A stretch of 64,000 bases of DNA from NCBI GenBank assembly GCA_020832285.1, contig JAFIFB010000028.1:1-64000 (forward strand). The letters are read 5' to 3'. Positions 43,501 through 50,667 of this stretch are shown piece by piece. Position numbers and translations under genes: made by a program. Under the pieces are notes generated by a model. It was not told the DNA's origin. It did no database searches and was given only the letters and a program-made list of their open reading frames with translations. Every line of letters begins with the position of its first letter. Position 1 is the stretch's first letter. This stretch comes from Balneolaceae bacterium (lineage in GTDB: Bacteria > Bacteroidota > Rhodothermia > Balneolales > Balneolaceae).

Positions 43501-43639
43501 CGAACGTTTTGATCAATCGGAAATCTCATCCAGAGAAATAATGGAGCAGTCCCTTATGCCACCCCTTGCTTTAACGATGACGGAAGAAGAGTTGGTTGAT
43601 TTGGTTGAATATCTGTCTACACTTAGAGTAGGAAATTAA
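40553..43639 (+). CDS. PVC-type heme-binding dehydrogenase/HEAT-repeat lipoprotein with C-terminal cytochrome c
   Basis: A 1028-residue exported lipoprotein (lipobox FTGISC, cysteine near 29). An N-terminal beta-propeller dehydrogenase-like domain (about 55-440) has DGLDITLFASEDMVRNPTNM-type opening strands (here starting REGLDIT), GRVWITEGVNYR, HDHGVHAFVFGPDGKLYFNF and ADWYDPGVGGH. A HEAT-like helical region follows (about 455-880; EDENPDIRITALRAARQLDM, DPSPQVRREAAIALRDN). The C-terminal cytochrome c has RSCQICHQ with C905, C908 and H909, then GIHFGPDLTDIG. This domain order is typical of planctomycete and Bacteroidota proteins near sulfatases. It probably oxidises a sugar or alcohol in the periplasm and passes electrons to the respiratory chain. 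Confidence 0.9.
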   Translation: MIKKLLSSHIKNGLMVFMMGFLFTGISCQSKQEVSIEDLSDEEIHDPVHALLGVDMREGLDITLFASEDMVRNPTNMDVDDRGRVWITEGVNYRSWRNPDVSHLRREEGDRIVILEDTSGDGKADKETVFYQGNEIDSALGIMVLGNKVYVSRSPHVFVFTDTTGNDKADTKEILFQGIGGEDHDHGVHAFVFGPDGKLYFNFGDAGGQIENADGEIIVDQAGNRVSEEEGLYRKGMVFRTNMDGSEFEVLGHNFRNPYEVAVDSYGTLWQSDNDDDGNRSVRINFVMEYGNYGYTDEMTGAGWRTRRVNQEETVHGRHWHQNDPGSVPNVLDTGSGSPTGIIVYEGDLLPEIFHNQMIHTEPGHNVVRAYPVEKDGAGYSGTIENLMVATDNQWIRQVDVTVAPDGSLFIADWYDPGVGGHLYRAPEQGRVYRIAPENTPYRVPDVDYSTIEGAIEALKNPNHETRSRAWLRLNEWGEEAEEALVEVWNSDHSRFRARALWLLSKIDGRGEYYVDQALEDENPDIRITALRAARQLDMDIIPVVEKLVNDPSPQVRREAAIALRDNESADAARLWAELAVQHDGQDRWYLEALGIAADGQWDRYFEAWLERVGQNWNNPAGRDIVWRSRSSQALIMLSEIISDPALDIDEKPRYFRAFHFHTVAEKEQIIVNLLEEDHRDQREITSLVLQIIEPSAVNRYPEVRQALDRTLDATRGTIDYLDLVERYRLEDQHEGLARLVIMYPDSSLGVGAARHMLNYGGQRYLSDIIDRHDSGEIESVVQVLGIIANPVSLDLLQSMVENEDMDFESRQLAVEAFGFGSGESGRNAEDRLLEMLQNDLIPSALEVSAANVLMISNREEIRQEASQYLQIAEMDAGGGIRPVTELLSESGNVENGRQVFERSCQICHQVQGQGIHFGPDLTDIGAKLPKESLYNKIINPDAGINFGYEGNILTLEDGSTVTGINESETETEIVLLLPGGFTERFDQSEISSREIMEQSLMPPLALTMTEEELVDLVEYLSTLRVGN

Positions 43640-43742
43640 AATTTTACGAATAAATGATAGATAATGTTTTGAATCCCGTTAAGAGCGTGCAAGATTTTTT
43701 TTGCTTCATCGGAGTGATCGAATGAGGACTGTGTGAAAAATT

Positions 43743-45506
43743 ATGATTGTTAATTTTAATATTAAATCAGGAATTATTTTTGTTTTTTTTGTGGGTTTGA
43801 TGCTTGCTATGCAGGTTCATGCACAGGATCAGCCCAATGTGATTTTAATAATGATGGATGATCAGGGATACGGTGATATTGCAGCTCACGGCCATCCCCA
43901 TCTGATCACGCCAAACATGGATCTGTTGCGAGAGAAAAGTATTCGGCTGGAAAGTTTTCATGTCGATCCGACCTGCTCACCGACCCGGGCGGCGTTAATG
44001 ACCGGCAGGTATTCCGGGCGGGTGGGAGTCTGGCATACGATTATGGGCCGCAATATGCTCCGTGAGGATGAGACTACCATTGCTGACGTTTTTAGTGGCG
44101 CGGGCTACCGCACCGGTATTTTTGGGAAATGGCACCTTGGAGATAACTATCCATATGGTGCAAAATTTCGTGGGTTCGATGACGCTATCATTCACTTTGC
44201 CGGTGGGGTTGGGCAGTCACCTGATTTTTGGGGCAACGATTATTTTGAGGATCATTATTATGACAATGGGCAATGGCGGAGGTTCCAGGGTTATTGTACG
44301 GATGTTTGGTTCAATCAGGCTCTGAGGTTCATCAGGGAAAGCAAGGATGAGCCTTTCTTTCTCTATTTACCGACCAATGCTGCTCATCAGACCCGCCCCC
44401 ATGTACCGGAAAGGTACAAAGCACTGTATGAGGATCTTGACGAGCCCGATCGACTCAAAACCTTTTGGGGAATGATCACAAATATAGACGACAATCTTGG
44501 TGTGATGATAGACCGGCTGGAAAGTTGGGATCTGTTGGAGAACACCATCCTGATCTTCATGGGAGACAATGGTACACAAATGAATGCTGGTTTTTGGCCC
44601 GAAGAACAACGGGACGAATGGTCTGATCGATATAATGCAGGAATGAGAGGTGCTAAGGGTTCACACTACGATGGCGGCCACAGAGTTTTTAGTTATATCT
44701 ATTATCCTTCAGCGGGTATCGAGGGTGGTCGGGATGTCGAACAAATAACCGCTCACATTGACCTGATGCCAACGTTGTTGGAACTCTCTGGAATTGCCAC
44801 GCCTGACAGTTTGGACTTTGATGGAAAATCCCTTGTTCCATTACTTAAAGGTCAGGATAGTGAATGGCCTGAACGCACCATTTTCCTTCACAACCAGCGT
44901 GTATTGGATCCAATCAAATGGAGAAACACATCAATCATGACAAACCGCTGGCGATTTGTGGACAACACCGAATTGTATGATATTCACCAAGATCCGGGTC
45001 AGCAGAGCAATATTATTGAGCATTACCCCGAAGTGGCGGATCAGTTACGCAGTGAGTATGAGGAGTGGTGGGAGGATATCAGTCAAAGATTCGGTGAGAC
45101 CACATCTTTGTACATTGGCGCCGAACAACAGAATCCGGTACAACTTACTGCCCACGATTGGATGTCAACTGATAATATACCACCGTGGAATCAGCCACAC
45201 ATCATTGAACGCCAGAATAGCAATAATGGACCATGGCGTGTACGTGTAGAGCATGCTGACCAATATACATTCGAGTTGCGCGAAAGGCCGGAGATAGCCA
45301 ATTTCCAGCTTTCAGCTACGGAGGCTCGATTACGCATTGGAGATCATATTGATAAAGCAAAGCCAATTAGGGAAGGATCACCAGGGGTTCGTTTCGAAGT
45401 CAGGCTTGAAGCAGGTGATACCGAAATCAAGACTTGGCTAATAGAGGAAGACGGGACTTCTCGGGGAGCTTACTACGTTAAGGTGAAAAGGTTGGGCGAT
45501 CAATGA
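43743..45506 (+). CDS. Exported sulfatase 1 (arylsulfatase-like, CSPTR active site)
   Basis: A 587-residue type I sulfatase with a signal peptide (IIFVFFVGLMLAMQVHAQ). Metal ligands are in VILIMMDDQGYGD. The formylglycine motif is C78-S-P-T-R-A-A-L-M-T-G-R, complete. FGKWHLGD gives the conserved K/H pair, and a second metal set is in FMGDNGTQM. The C-terminal 120 residues form an extra beta-rich module (GPWRVRVEHADQYTFELRER; GVRFEVRLEAGDTEIKTWLI) found in one sulfatase subfamily. Activation needs a formylglycine-generating enzyme or anSME encoded elsewhere. About 100 bases after the dehydrogenase gene, so possibly in the same transcript. Confidence 0.95.
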   Translation: MIVNFNIKSGIIFVFFVGLMLAMQVHAQDQPNVILIMMDDQGYGDIAAHGHPHLITPNMDLLREKSIRLESFHVDPTCSPTRAALMTGRYSGRVGVWHTIMGRNMLREDETTIADVFSGAGYRTGIFGKWHLGDNYPYGAKFRGFDDAIIHFAGGVGQSPDFWGNDYFEDHYYDNGQWRRFQGYCTDVWFNQALRFIRESKDEPFFLYLPTNAAHQTRPHVPERYKALYEDLDEPDRLKTFWGMITNIDDNLGVMIDRLESWDLLENTILIFMGDNGTQMNAGFWPEEQRDEWSDRYNAGMRGAKGSHYDGGHRVFSYIYYPSAGIEGGRDVEQITAHIDLMPTLLELSGIATPDSLDFDGKSLVPLLKGQDSEWPERTIFLHNQRVLDPIKWRNTSIMTNRWRFVDNTELYDIHQDPGQQSNIIEHYPEVADQLRSEYEEWWEDISQRFGETTSLYIGAEQQNPVQLTAHDWMSTDNIPPWNQPHIIERQNSNNGPWRVRVEHADQYTFELRERPEIANFQLSATEARLRIGDHIDKAKPIREGSPGVRFEVRLEAGDTEIKTWLIEEDGTSRGAYYVKVKRLGDQ

Positions 45507-45646
45507 TGATAAAACGCACAAATAATAATTAATTTTATAGCTTATTTTCCGAAAAATCTTAAAAATCGACCTCAATGGCTCGTAAAGAACGATTTGTAGT
45601 GCTAAATCAGTAATCTTCAAAAATCTCAATAAATATTATTTTTGGG

Positions 45647-46016
45647 AAGTTACCCCATTTTTTGATTTAGAAATCAATTTTATCAGCCTTACTTGTACTG
45701 TCCTTTTGGCTTGACCCAAAAGGACCAAAAAGTCAAGCCCCGACGGCGGTCGGGGTTGGCGGCGGGCTTTTCATCGACGCGGCACCCTTTTCCCAAAGGG
45801 ATCCCTGTGGGGTAATGGTCCATCACACTCATTGACGGTAATCAAAGATCCAGCCGGTATAAAATGCTGCCATTGCGTCACTGAAAACACCCTGTTCCCG
45901 CCAACCGATTCAAGGCCGGTTAAAATATATCTCAAACGATTTCCACGTATTGAAATCCATAAATTATTATTTTAACTATTCTTATTTAGTTAATGGCTAA
46001 AATATCGGAGTAACTT
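45647..46016. repeat. Candidate MITE-like element 1 (AAGTTACCCC ... GGAGTAACTT ends)
   Basis: AAGTTACCCC (45647-45656) and GGAGTAACTT (46007-46016) are inverted copies. They bound 370 bp without a gene. A similar pair with the same polarity bounds 50163-50618, and a single copy of the right end is at 38273-38282. Extended end consensus reading inward is about AAGTTACTCCRWWATTTTAG. This could be an IS remnant or a non-autonomous element. Confidence 0.45.
45700..45755. repeat. Overlapping alternative hairpins
   Basis: GTCCTTTTGG (45700-45709) pairs perfectly with CCAAAAGGAC (45716-45725). GGCTTGAC (45708-45715), which includes that hairpin's loop, can instead pair with GTCAAGCC (45732-45739). 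A third hairpin, CCCCGAC-GGCG-GTCGGGG, follows at 45738-45755. The structures compete for the same bases. No gene follows directly on the plus strand except a sulfatase remnant. Confidence 0.6.
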
Positions 46017-46049
46017 TTCATTTTTTCTTTGTAGAAACTTTAGATAGGA

Positions 46050-46584
46050 GTGGGTTTTGTACGGCCGCATGTCCCCTGGTATGTTCCGTAATCTTGACTG
46101 GAGATGCATCCGGTTGAGGAGATAGAATTACATCCGTACAAAGAAGGTTACATGGAAGATATACCGGAACTTGGGCAACGCATGATATTTCATGCCACCC
46201 ATACCCCCAGAGACTACCTCATCGAATATGGACAATGGAAGGAAATGCTTCAGGCATACCTGGCATCGACAACGTGGGCAGATCATCAGGTTGGCCGGGT
46301 CTTGCAAGCGCTGGAAGAGAGTCCATATGCGGACAATATGATTATTGTTCTGTTTTCGGATCACGGTTATCATCTAAAAAAAAATCTCTTGGTGAGATAA
46401 TCAGGTTAATAGTCTCCCTGAAAATCCGCAAAATGAAGGCCGTAGTTTAACACCACTGATGGAAAACGTTGAAAAGGAGTGGCCCTACTCGGCAATGACC
46501 GCCTTTGGACCCTTTAATATATCGCTTCGAAATGATCATTTTCGGTACAAACGTTATGAAGATGGCTCAGAGGAATTTTTATGA
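46050..46584 (+). pseudogene. Sulfatase fragment (iduronate-2-sulfatase-like), degraded
   Basis: Only the middle and C-terminal portions of a sulfatase remain. The frame from 46050 reads GFVRPHVPWYVP, then hits two stops, then continues LEMHPVEEIELHPYKEGYMEDI and MLQAYLASTTWADHQVGRVL, with the metal-ligand-like strand IIVLFSDHGYHL. A frameshift follows at about 46390, and a final piece SAMTAFGPFNISLRNDHFRY ends at 46584. The N-terminal catalytic domain with the C-x-P-S-R motif is absent. The fragment lies directly next to the intact hydrolase gene, whose truncated copy lies at 38.3 kb without this fragment. Confidence 0.87.
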
Positions 46585-46601
46585 CCACATATTTTCAATT
46601 A

Positions 46602-47447
46602 TTATTCAATTTCTATTTTAGGTTCCTTGTTTAAGTACCCAAGAGACTGGAGAAACTCATCAGTTTCTGAAACTGTTTTTTTATAATATTTAAAATTTCT
46701 ATAGTTGAAGAATCCGTGCCCTTGTCCTTCATATAAATGAAGCTCACATCTGCTATTAATGTTCTCCATTACTTTTTGATAATATTTAGCGGTTTCTACA
46801 GGTATTAGATGATCATTTGTTCCCAGGAATAAAATTGCAGGTGGTGCTCCATATTTAATATTGTGTAGTGGCGAAAAGCTCTTGTAGGCATCACCAATTC
46901 TCTCATATCCATAGCCACCAGGACCGTTATCTATAACAGGATTAAAAAGTACCAAAGCATTCGGAATGCTGCTTATTGACATATTATCAGTACTTTCATT
47001 AAAGTCATCTATCAGGGCTGTAGCTGCTGCCAGATGTCCTCCCGCAGAACCACCAGATGCTACTATTTTTGATGGGTCAATATGAAATTTATCTGCATGT
47101 TCTCTTATAAATCGAATAGCTGATTTTGCGTCTTTTAATGACTCAAATGGAGTAGTTTGGTGTCTGGTATTTACTCTGTAATCTGCGATAATTGAAATCA
47201 TGCCTCTTTGCGAAAAATACTTTGCATGTGGCTCAAATTGCTGAATAGAGCCGCTATTCCATCCACCTCCAAAAAAGAAAACAATTGCAGGATATTTTTT
47301 TTCTGCATTGATTGTTTCAGGGTAGAAGATTTCCATGAATAATTTAGTGGTATCAACCTGCTTATAGAGTACTTGCTCTTGAGAATAACCTAATGAATAA
47401 GCAAATAATGAAATCAATACTGTTGCAAAAATACGTTTGCTATTCAT
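46602..47447 (-). CDS. Exported alpha/beta hydrolase (acetyl-esterase-like)
   Basis: A 281-residue secreted serine esterase with a signal peptide (FATVLISLFAYSLGYSQ). AIVFFFGGGWNSG holds the oxyanion-hole GGGW, IVASGGSAGGHLAAA has the nucleophile serine (G-x-S-x-G), FLGTNDHLIP the acid residue and YEGQGHGFFN the catalytic histidine. This is the hormone-sensitive-lipase/BD-FAE-like type that often removes acetyl or acyl groups from glycans. It is encoded opposite to the sulfatases, and a broken copy exists at 38315-38850. It has AT-rich codons compared with several neighbouring sulfatases. Confidence 0.9.
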   Translation of the reverse strand: MNSKRIFATVLISLFAYSLGYSQEQVLYKQVDTTKLFMEIFYPETINAEKKYPAIVFFFGGGWNSGSIQQFEPHAKYFSQRGMISIIADYRVNTRHQTTPFESLKDAKSAIRFIREHADKFHIDPSKIVASGGSAGGHLAAATALIDDFNESTDNMSISSIPNALVLFNPVIDNGPGGYGYERIGDAYKSFSPLHNIKYGAPPAILFLGTNDHLIPVETAKYYQKVMENINSRCELHLYEGQGHGFFNYRNFKYYKKTVSETDEFLQSLGYLNKEPKIEIE

Positions 47448-47749
47448 CTTGTCGATACTTTAAATAGTTGGTGATGTTTTGGTGCTTAAGCGGGGCAGAG
47501 AGTATGATTTATTTTAAGAAACCCAATTTCAAAATTACAAACATCTTTCATAGAATTTTGTTTAAATCCACTTTGACCCGAATACCTCACAGAAAATAAC
47601 ATGAATGAAATTTATATTTTGATTTGGGAATTGTTCAGGTTCATTTAATAGATTATGTTATTTGATACGGCCGATAATATAAAATGGGAAAGGGAATTCC
47701 TCGGTCCCGGATATTTTTTGGACAAACACAATATAAAACAAATGCCTGT

Positions 47750-49177
47750 ATGAAATTATTAGTGATAACACTGGTCGCTCTGCTTGGTTTTTATCCGATT
47801 TCAACATCTGTTGCTCAAAACAGTGATCCAGTAAAACCCAATGTCATCATTATTTTTACCGATGATCAGGGATATGGTGATTTGAGCTCATTCGGTGCTC
47901 CCAATATTCGAACACCTCATCTCGATAAAATGGCGGCAGAGGGACAGAAATGGACCAATTTTTACACTGCGGCCAGTGTGTGTACACCCAGCCGCGCAGG
48001 ACTGGTAACAGGACGTTATCCAGTGCGAAGCGGCATGGCCAGTGATGTGTTCAGAGTGCTCTTTCCTGATTCGAAGGGAGGATTGCCTGAAGATGAAATC
48101 ACGATTGCCGAACAGGTAAAAAAAGCAGGCTATCAAACCGCGATGATCGGGAAATGGCACCTGGGGCATCGCGAACAATTTCTGCCTACAAATCATGGGT
48201 TTGATTATTATTTCGGTATTCCCTACTCCAACGATATGGATATATCAGAGGAAAATCCCCAGAGAGGAAATTATATTAATGGATATTTTGAGTTCGCTGA
48301 TGATGAGATTCCCATAGAGTACTATAACGTGCCACTGATGCGAAACACCGAAATCATCGAGAGGCCAGCCGATCAAAACACCATTACCCGCCGGTACACT
48401 GAAGAGACGATCTCATTTATAGAACAGCATAGTGATGAGCCATTCTTCGTGTTGCTGGCACACAGCTTGCCGCATATTCCCCTTTTTGTTTCTGAGGAGT
48501 TCATTGGCCATAGCGATGCAGGCTTGTATGGCGATGTAATTGAAGAGATCGATTACGGAGTGGGACAAATTGTTGACAAACTGAATGAGCTTGAGATTGC
48601 AGAACGAACATTGGTCGTATTTACTTCTGACAACGGCCCCTGGCTTGTATTTAAAACACATGGAGGCAGCTCCGGTCTGCTTCGCGGAGGTAAAGGCATG
48701 ACCTGGGAGGGCGGCTTTCGTGTCCCTGCTATTTTTTTTTGGCCGGGAACCATCAGTCAGAAAATTGTGACTGATATCGGCAGTACGATGGATTTATTTA
48801 CGACAGTGAGTCACCTGGCAGGAGTTCCTATTCCGGATGACCGGATTATAGATGGGGTCAATTTAGCACCTGTATTGATGGGCGAGGGTGAATCACCCCG
48901 GAAAGAGATGCTGTTTTATCGCGGGGCTACATTATATGCGGCCCGGAAAGACAATTTCAAGGCTCACTTTATTATCGAAGGTGCTTACGGTCAGTTAGAA
49001 GAGAGACAAGTGCTGGAAACTCCGCTCTTGTTCGATTTACGTGAAGATCCGGGTGAAAATCACGACATAGCAGACGAACACCCGGAGATCATTTCTGAAA
49101 TCATGGAGATGGTAAAAAGACATCAAGAAAACCTGGTTAAGGGGAAAGATCAATTGGCTGATCGGGAATCTGATTAA
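47750..49177 (+). CDS. Exported sulfatase 2 (CTPSR active site)
   Basis: A 475-residue type I sulfatase. The start chosen is the ATG at 47750 (MKLLVITLVALLGFYPISTS then VAQ), which yields a proper signal peptide; the frame is open to an ATG at 47684. Metal ligands are in IIIFTDDQGYGDLSS, with the formylglycine motif C78-T-P-S-R-A-G-L-V-T-G-R. GKWHLGH and LLAHSLPHIP follow, then the second metal site FTSDNGPW. Close to arylsulfatase A-type (cerebroside-sulfatase-like) families. Followed 32 bases after its stop by the metallophosphoesterase gene, so likely co-transcribed. Confidence 0.95.
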   Translation: MKLLVITLVALLGFYPISTSVAQNSDPVKPNVIIIFTDDQGYGDLSSFGAPNIRTPHLDKMAAEGQKWTNFYTAASVCTPSRAGLVTGRYPVRSGMASDVFRVLFPDSKGGLPEDEITIAEQVKKAGYQTAMIGKWHLGHREQFLPTNHGFDYYFGIPYSNDMDISEENPQRGNYINGYFEFADDEIPIEYYNVPLMRNTEIIERPADQNTITRRYTEETISFIEQHSDEPFFVLLAHSLPHIPLFVSEEFIGHSDAGLYGDVIEEIDYGVGQIVDKLNELEIAERTLVVFTSDNGPWLVFKTHGGSSGLLRGGKGMTWEGGFRVPAIFFWPGTISQKIVTDIGSTMDLFTTVSHLAGVPIPDDRIIDGVNLAPVLMGEGESPRKEMLFYRGATLYAARKDNFKAHFIIEGAYGQLEERQVLETPLLFDLREDPGENHDIADEHPEIISEIMEMVKRHQENLVKGKDQLADRESD

Positions 49178-49209
49178 GTATCATTCAAACAGTTCAATAA
49201 AATATCGTT

Positions 49210-50109
49210 ATGATTAAAAAAAATAGCAGTTCTTTAAATTTTATCTCAATGATAACTGGCTGGTTTAAGTCAAAAAGCTATCAATTCATTTTGAAGTGGG
49301 TTGTTAGTTTGATGATTGCTTTCCCCATTTTCTTGCTGCCGTTTATTACTGTATCAGATGATGTAACCTCACCTGATGAAGAAGTCATTTGGTGGGTAGC
49401 AGGTGACACTCATGTTGGCCATCATTCTGAGCCGGCTTTGGGACAGCATCTTGCTACGGCTGTGGCTGACGTAAATAATCTCGATATAGCAGACTATGCG
49501 ATAATATTGGGAGATTTAGTTGAAGATAGTTATGAGTTTACTACTCCATTTATCCAGGAAATGAATAAACTGAATGTCGGTTGGACGTATGTGCTTGGGA
49601 ATCATGATTTCGATTCAGTTACATATGAACCTATATTGCCGGTTCATTTTTCTGCCCGAACTGTTAGTGGTATCCGTTTTATTTTCCTTTCTGATGAATT
49701 GACCGGGTATGAAGATAGAGATTTAATAATGGGAGAAGATCAAAGTAAATGGTTTTGGGAAGAATTGGAGACTAACAGAGATAAGCCTGTTTTTATATTT
49801 ACCCATCAACCGCATCCGGAATTTGGAGAGTGGCCTGCATTAAAAGAAAAACTTGATGATTATAATATTGCGGCCTGGGTGAGTGCTCATAAACACAGCT
49901 GGAATATGGAAAAGGAAACTGACTACGGTTTCACTCAGGTCAATATTCATTCAGTTGGGGGTGTAAATGATGATTATTTAAGTTCATTTCTCAAAATGGA
50001 ACGGACAGGGGATATAGTTACAGCTACCGTTACTTACAGAAATCACGAAACTCAAGAATGGATTGAAGTTGATGGGGAAAAAGAATTCACTTTTTCTGTA
50101 GATCTATGA
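49210..50109 (+). CDS. Membrane-anchored calcineurin-like metallophosphoesterase
   Basis: A 299-residue binuclear metal phosphoesterase. An N-terminal helix (about 33-55; VVSLMIAFPIFLLPFITVS) anchors or exports it. The five metallophosphoesterase motifs are present: GDTHVGH, GDLVED, GNHDFD, FTHQPH and SAHKH. The fold removes phosphate from mono- or diesters. Together with the GDPD at 39374 it suggests that phosphate esters, not only sulfate esters, occur on the locus substrate, or that released phosphate is scavenged. It follows sulfatase 2 by 32 bases. AT-rich codon use. Confidence 0.9.
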   Translation: MIKKNSSSLNFISMITGWFKSKSYQFILKWVVSLMIAFPIFLLPFITVSDDVTSPDEEVIWWVAGDTHVGHHSEPALGQHLATAVADVNNLDIADYAIILGDLVEDSYEFTTPFIQEMNKLNVGWTYVLGNHDFDSVTYEPILPVHFSARTVSGIRFIFLSDELTGYEDRDLIMGEDQSKWFWEELETNRDKPVFIFTHQPHPEFGEWPALKEKLDDYNIAAWVSAHKHSWNMEKETDYGFTQVNIHSVGGVNDDYLSSFLKMERTGDIVTATVTYRNHETQEWIEVDGEKEFTFSVDL

Positions 50110-50162
50110 ATTTTGCAGAAGTGCACTTTGAAATACCACCTTATATGCTCTCTATAGTTGAG

Positions 50163-50618
50163 AAGTTACTCCAAAATTTTAGATAAATACTTAATATGAA
50201 TATTGAGAATAAACTTTACGGATTTCAAAAAGTGGAAATCTTTTGAGATAAATTTAATCAAACTCGTTAGGGCAATGTTTTAAGAAATGGAATCAGTAGT
50301 GTCCAGTTAAAATGAATGATATTCATTGTAACTCATTGTGTAACAATTAAATATATATTTTGATATTATAATCGACTTGAATTCATAATTTCGTATAGAC
50401 GATTGAAAACTGCACTAAGGATGCGCATTCATTGAAATTGGTTTCAACATACTGCCAATTTACTCACCAAAACGAATATTTTTACCGTGATAAAATCAAA
50501 GCATATAGCGCTTAAACAGCTATTTTGCACCGAATCACACACAGAATAATATCCCTAAATACGTAACTAATTGGGAATTAGTGACTTTAAACCGGGCACT
50601 ACTGAAATGGGGTAACTC
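50163..50618. repeat. Candidate MITE-like element 2 (AAGTTACTCC ... GGGGTAACTC ends)
   Basis: AAGTTACTCC at 50163-50172 and GGGGTAACTC at 50609-50618 are inverted copies (8 of 10 positions) in the same polarity as the pair at 45647/46007. The left end extends to CAAAATTTTAG, matching the complement of the element-1 right end. The 456 bp fill almost the whole 558-bp gap before the FAD oxidoreductase gene and hold no ORF of note. Confidence 0.4.
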
Positions 50619-50667
50619 CTGTCTATAGATCAATTAACTAACCATTTAAAAGCTTCAAACATATAAA

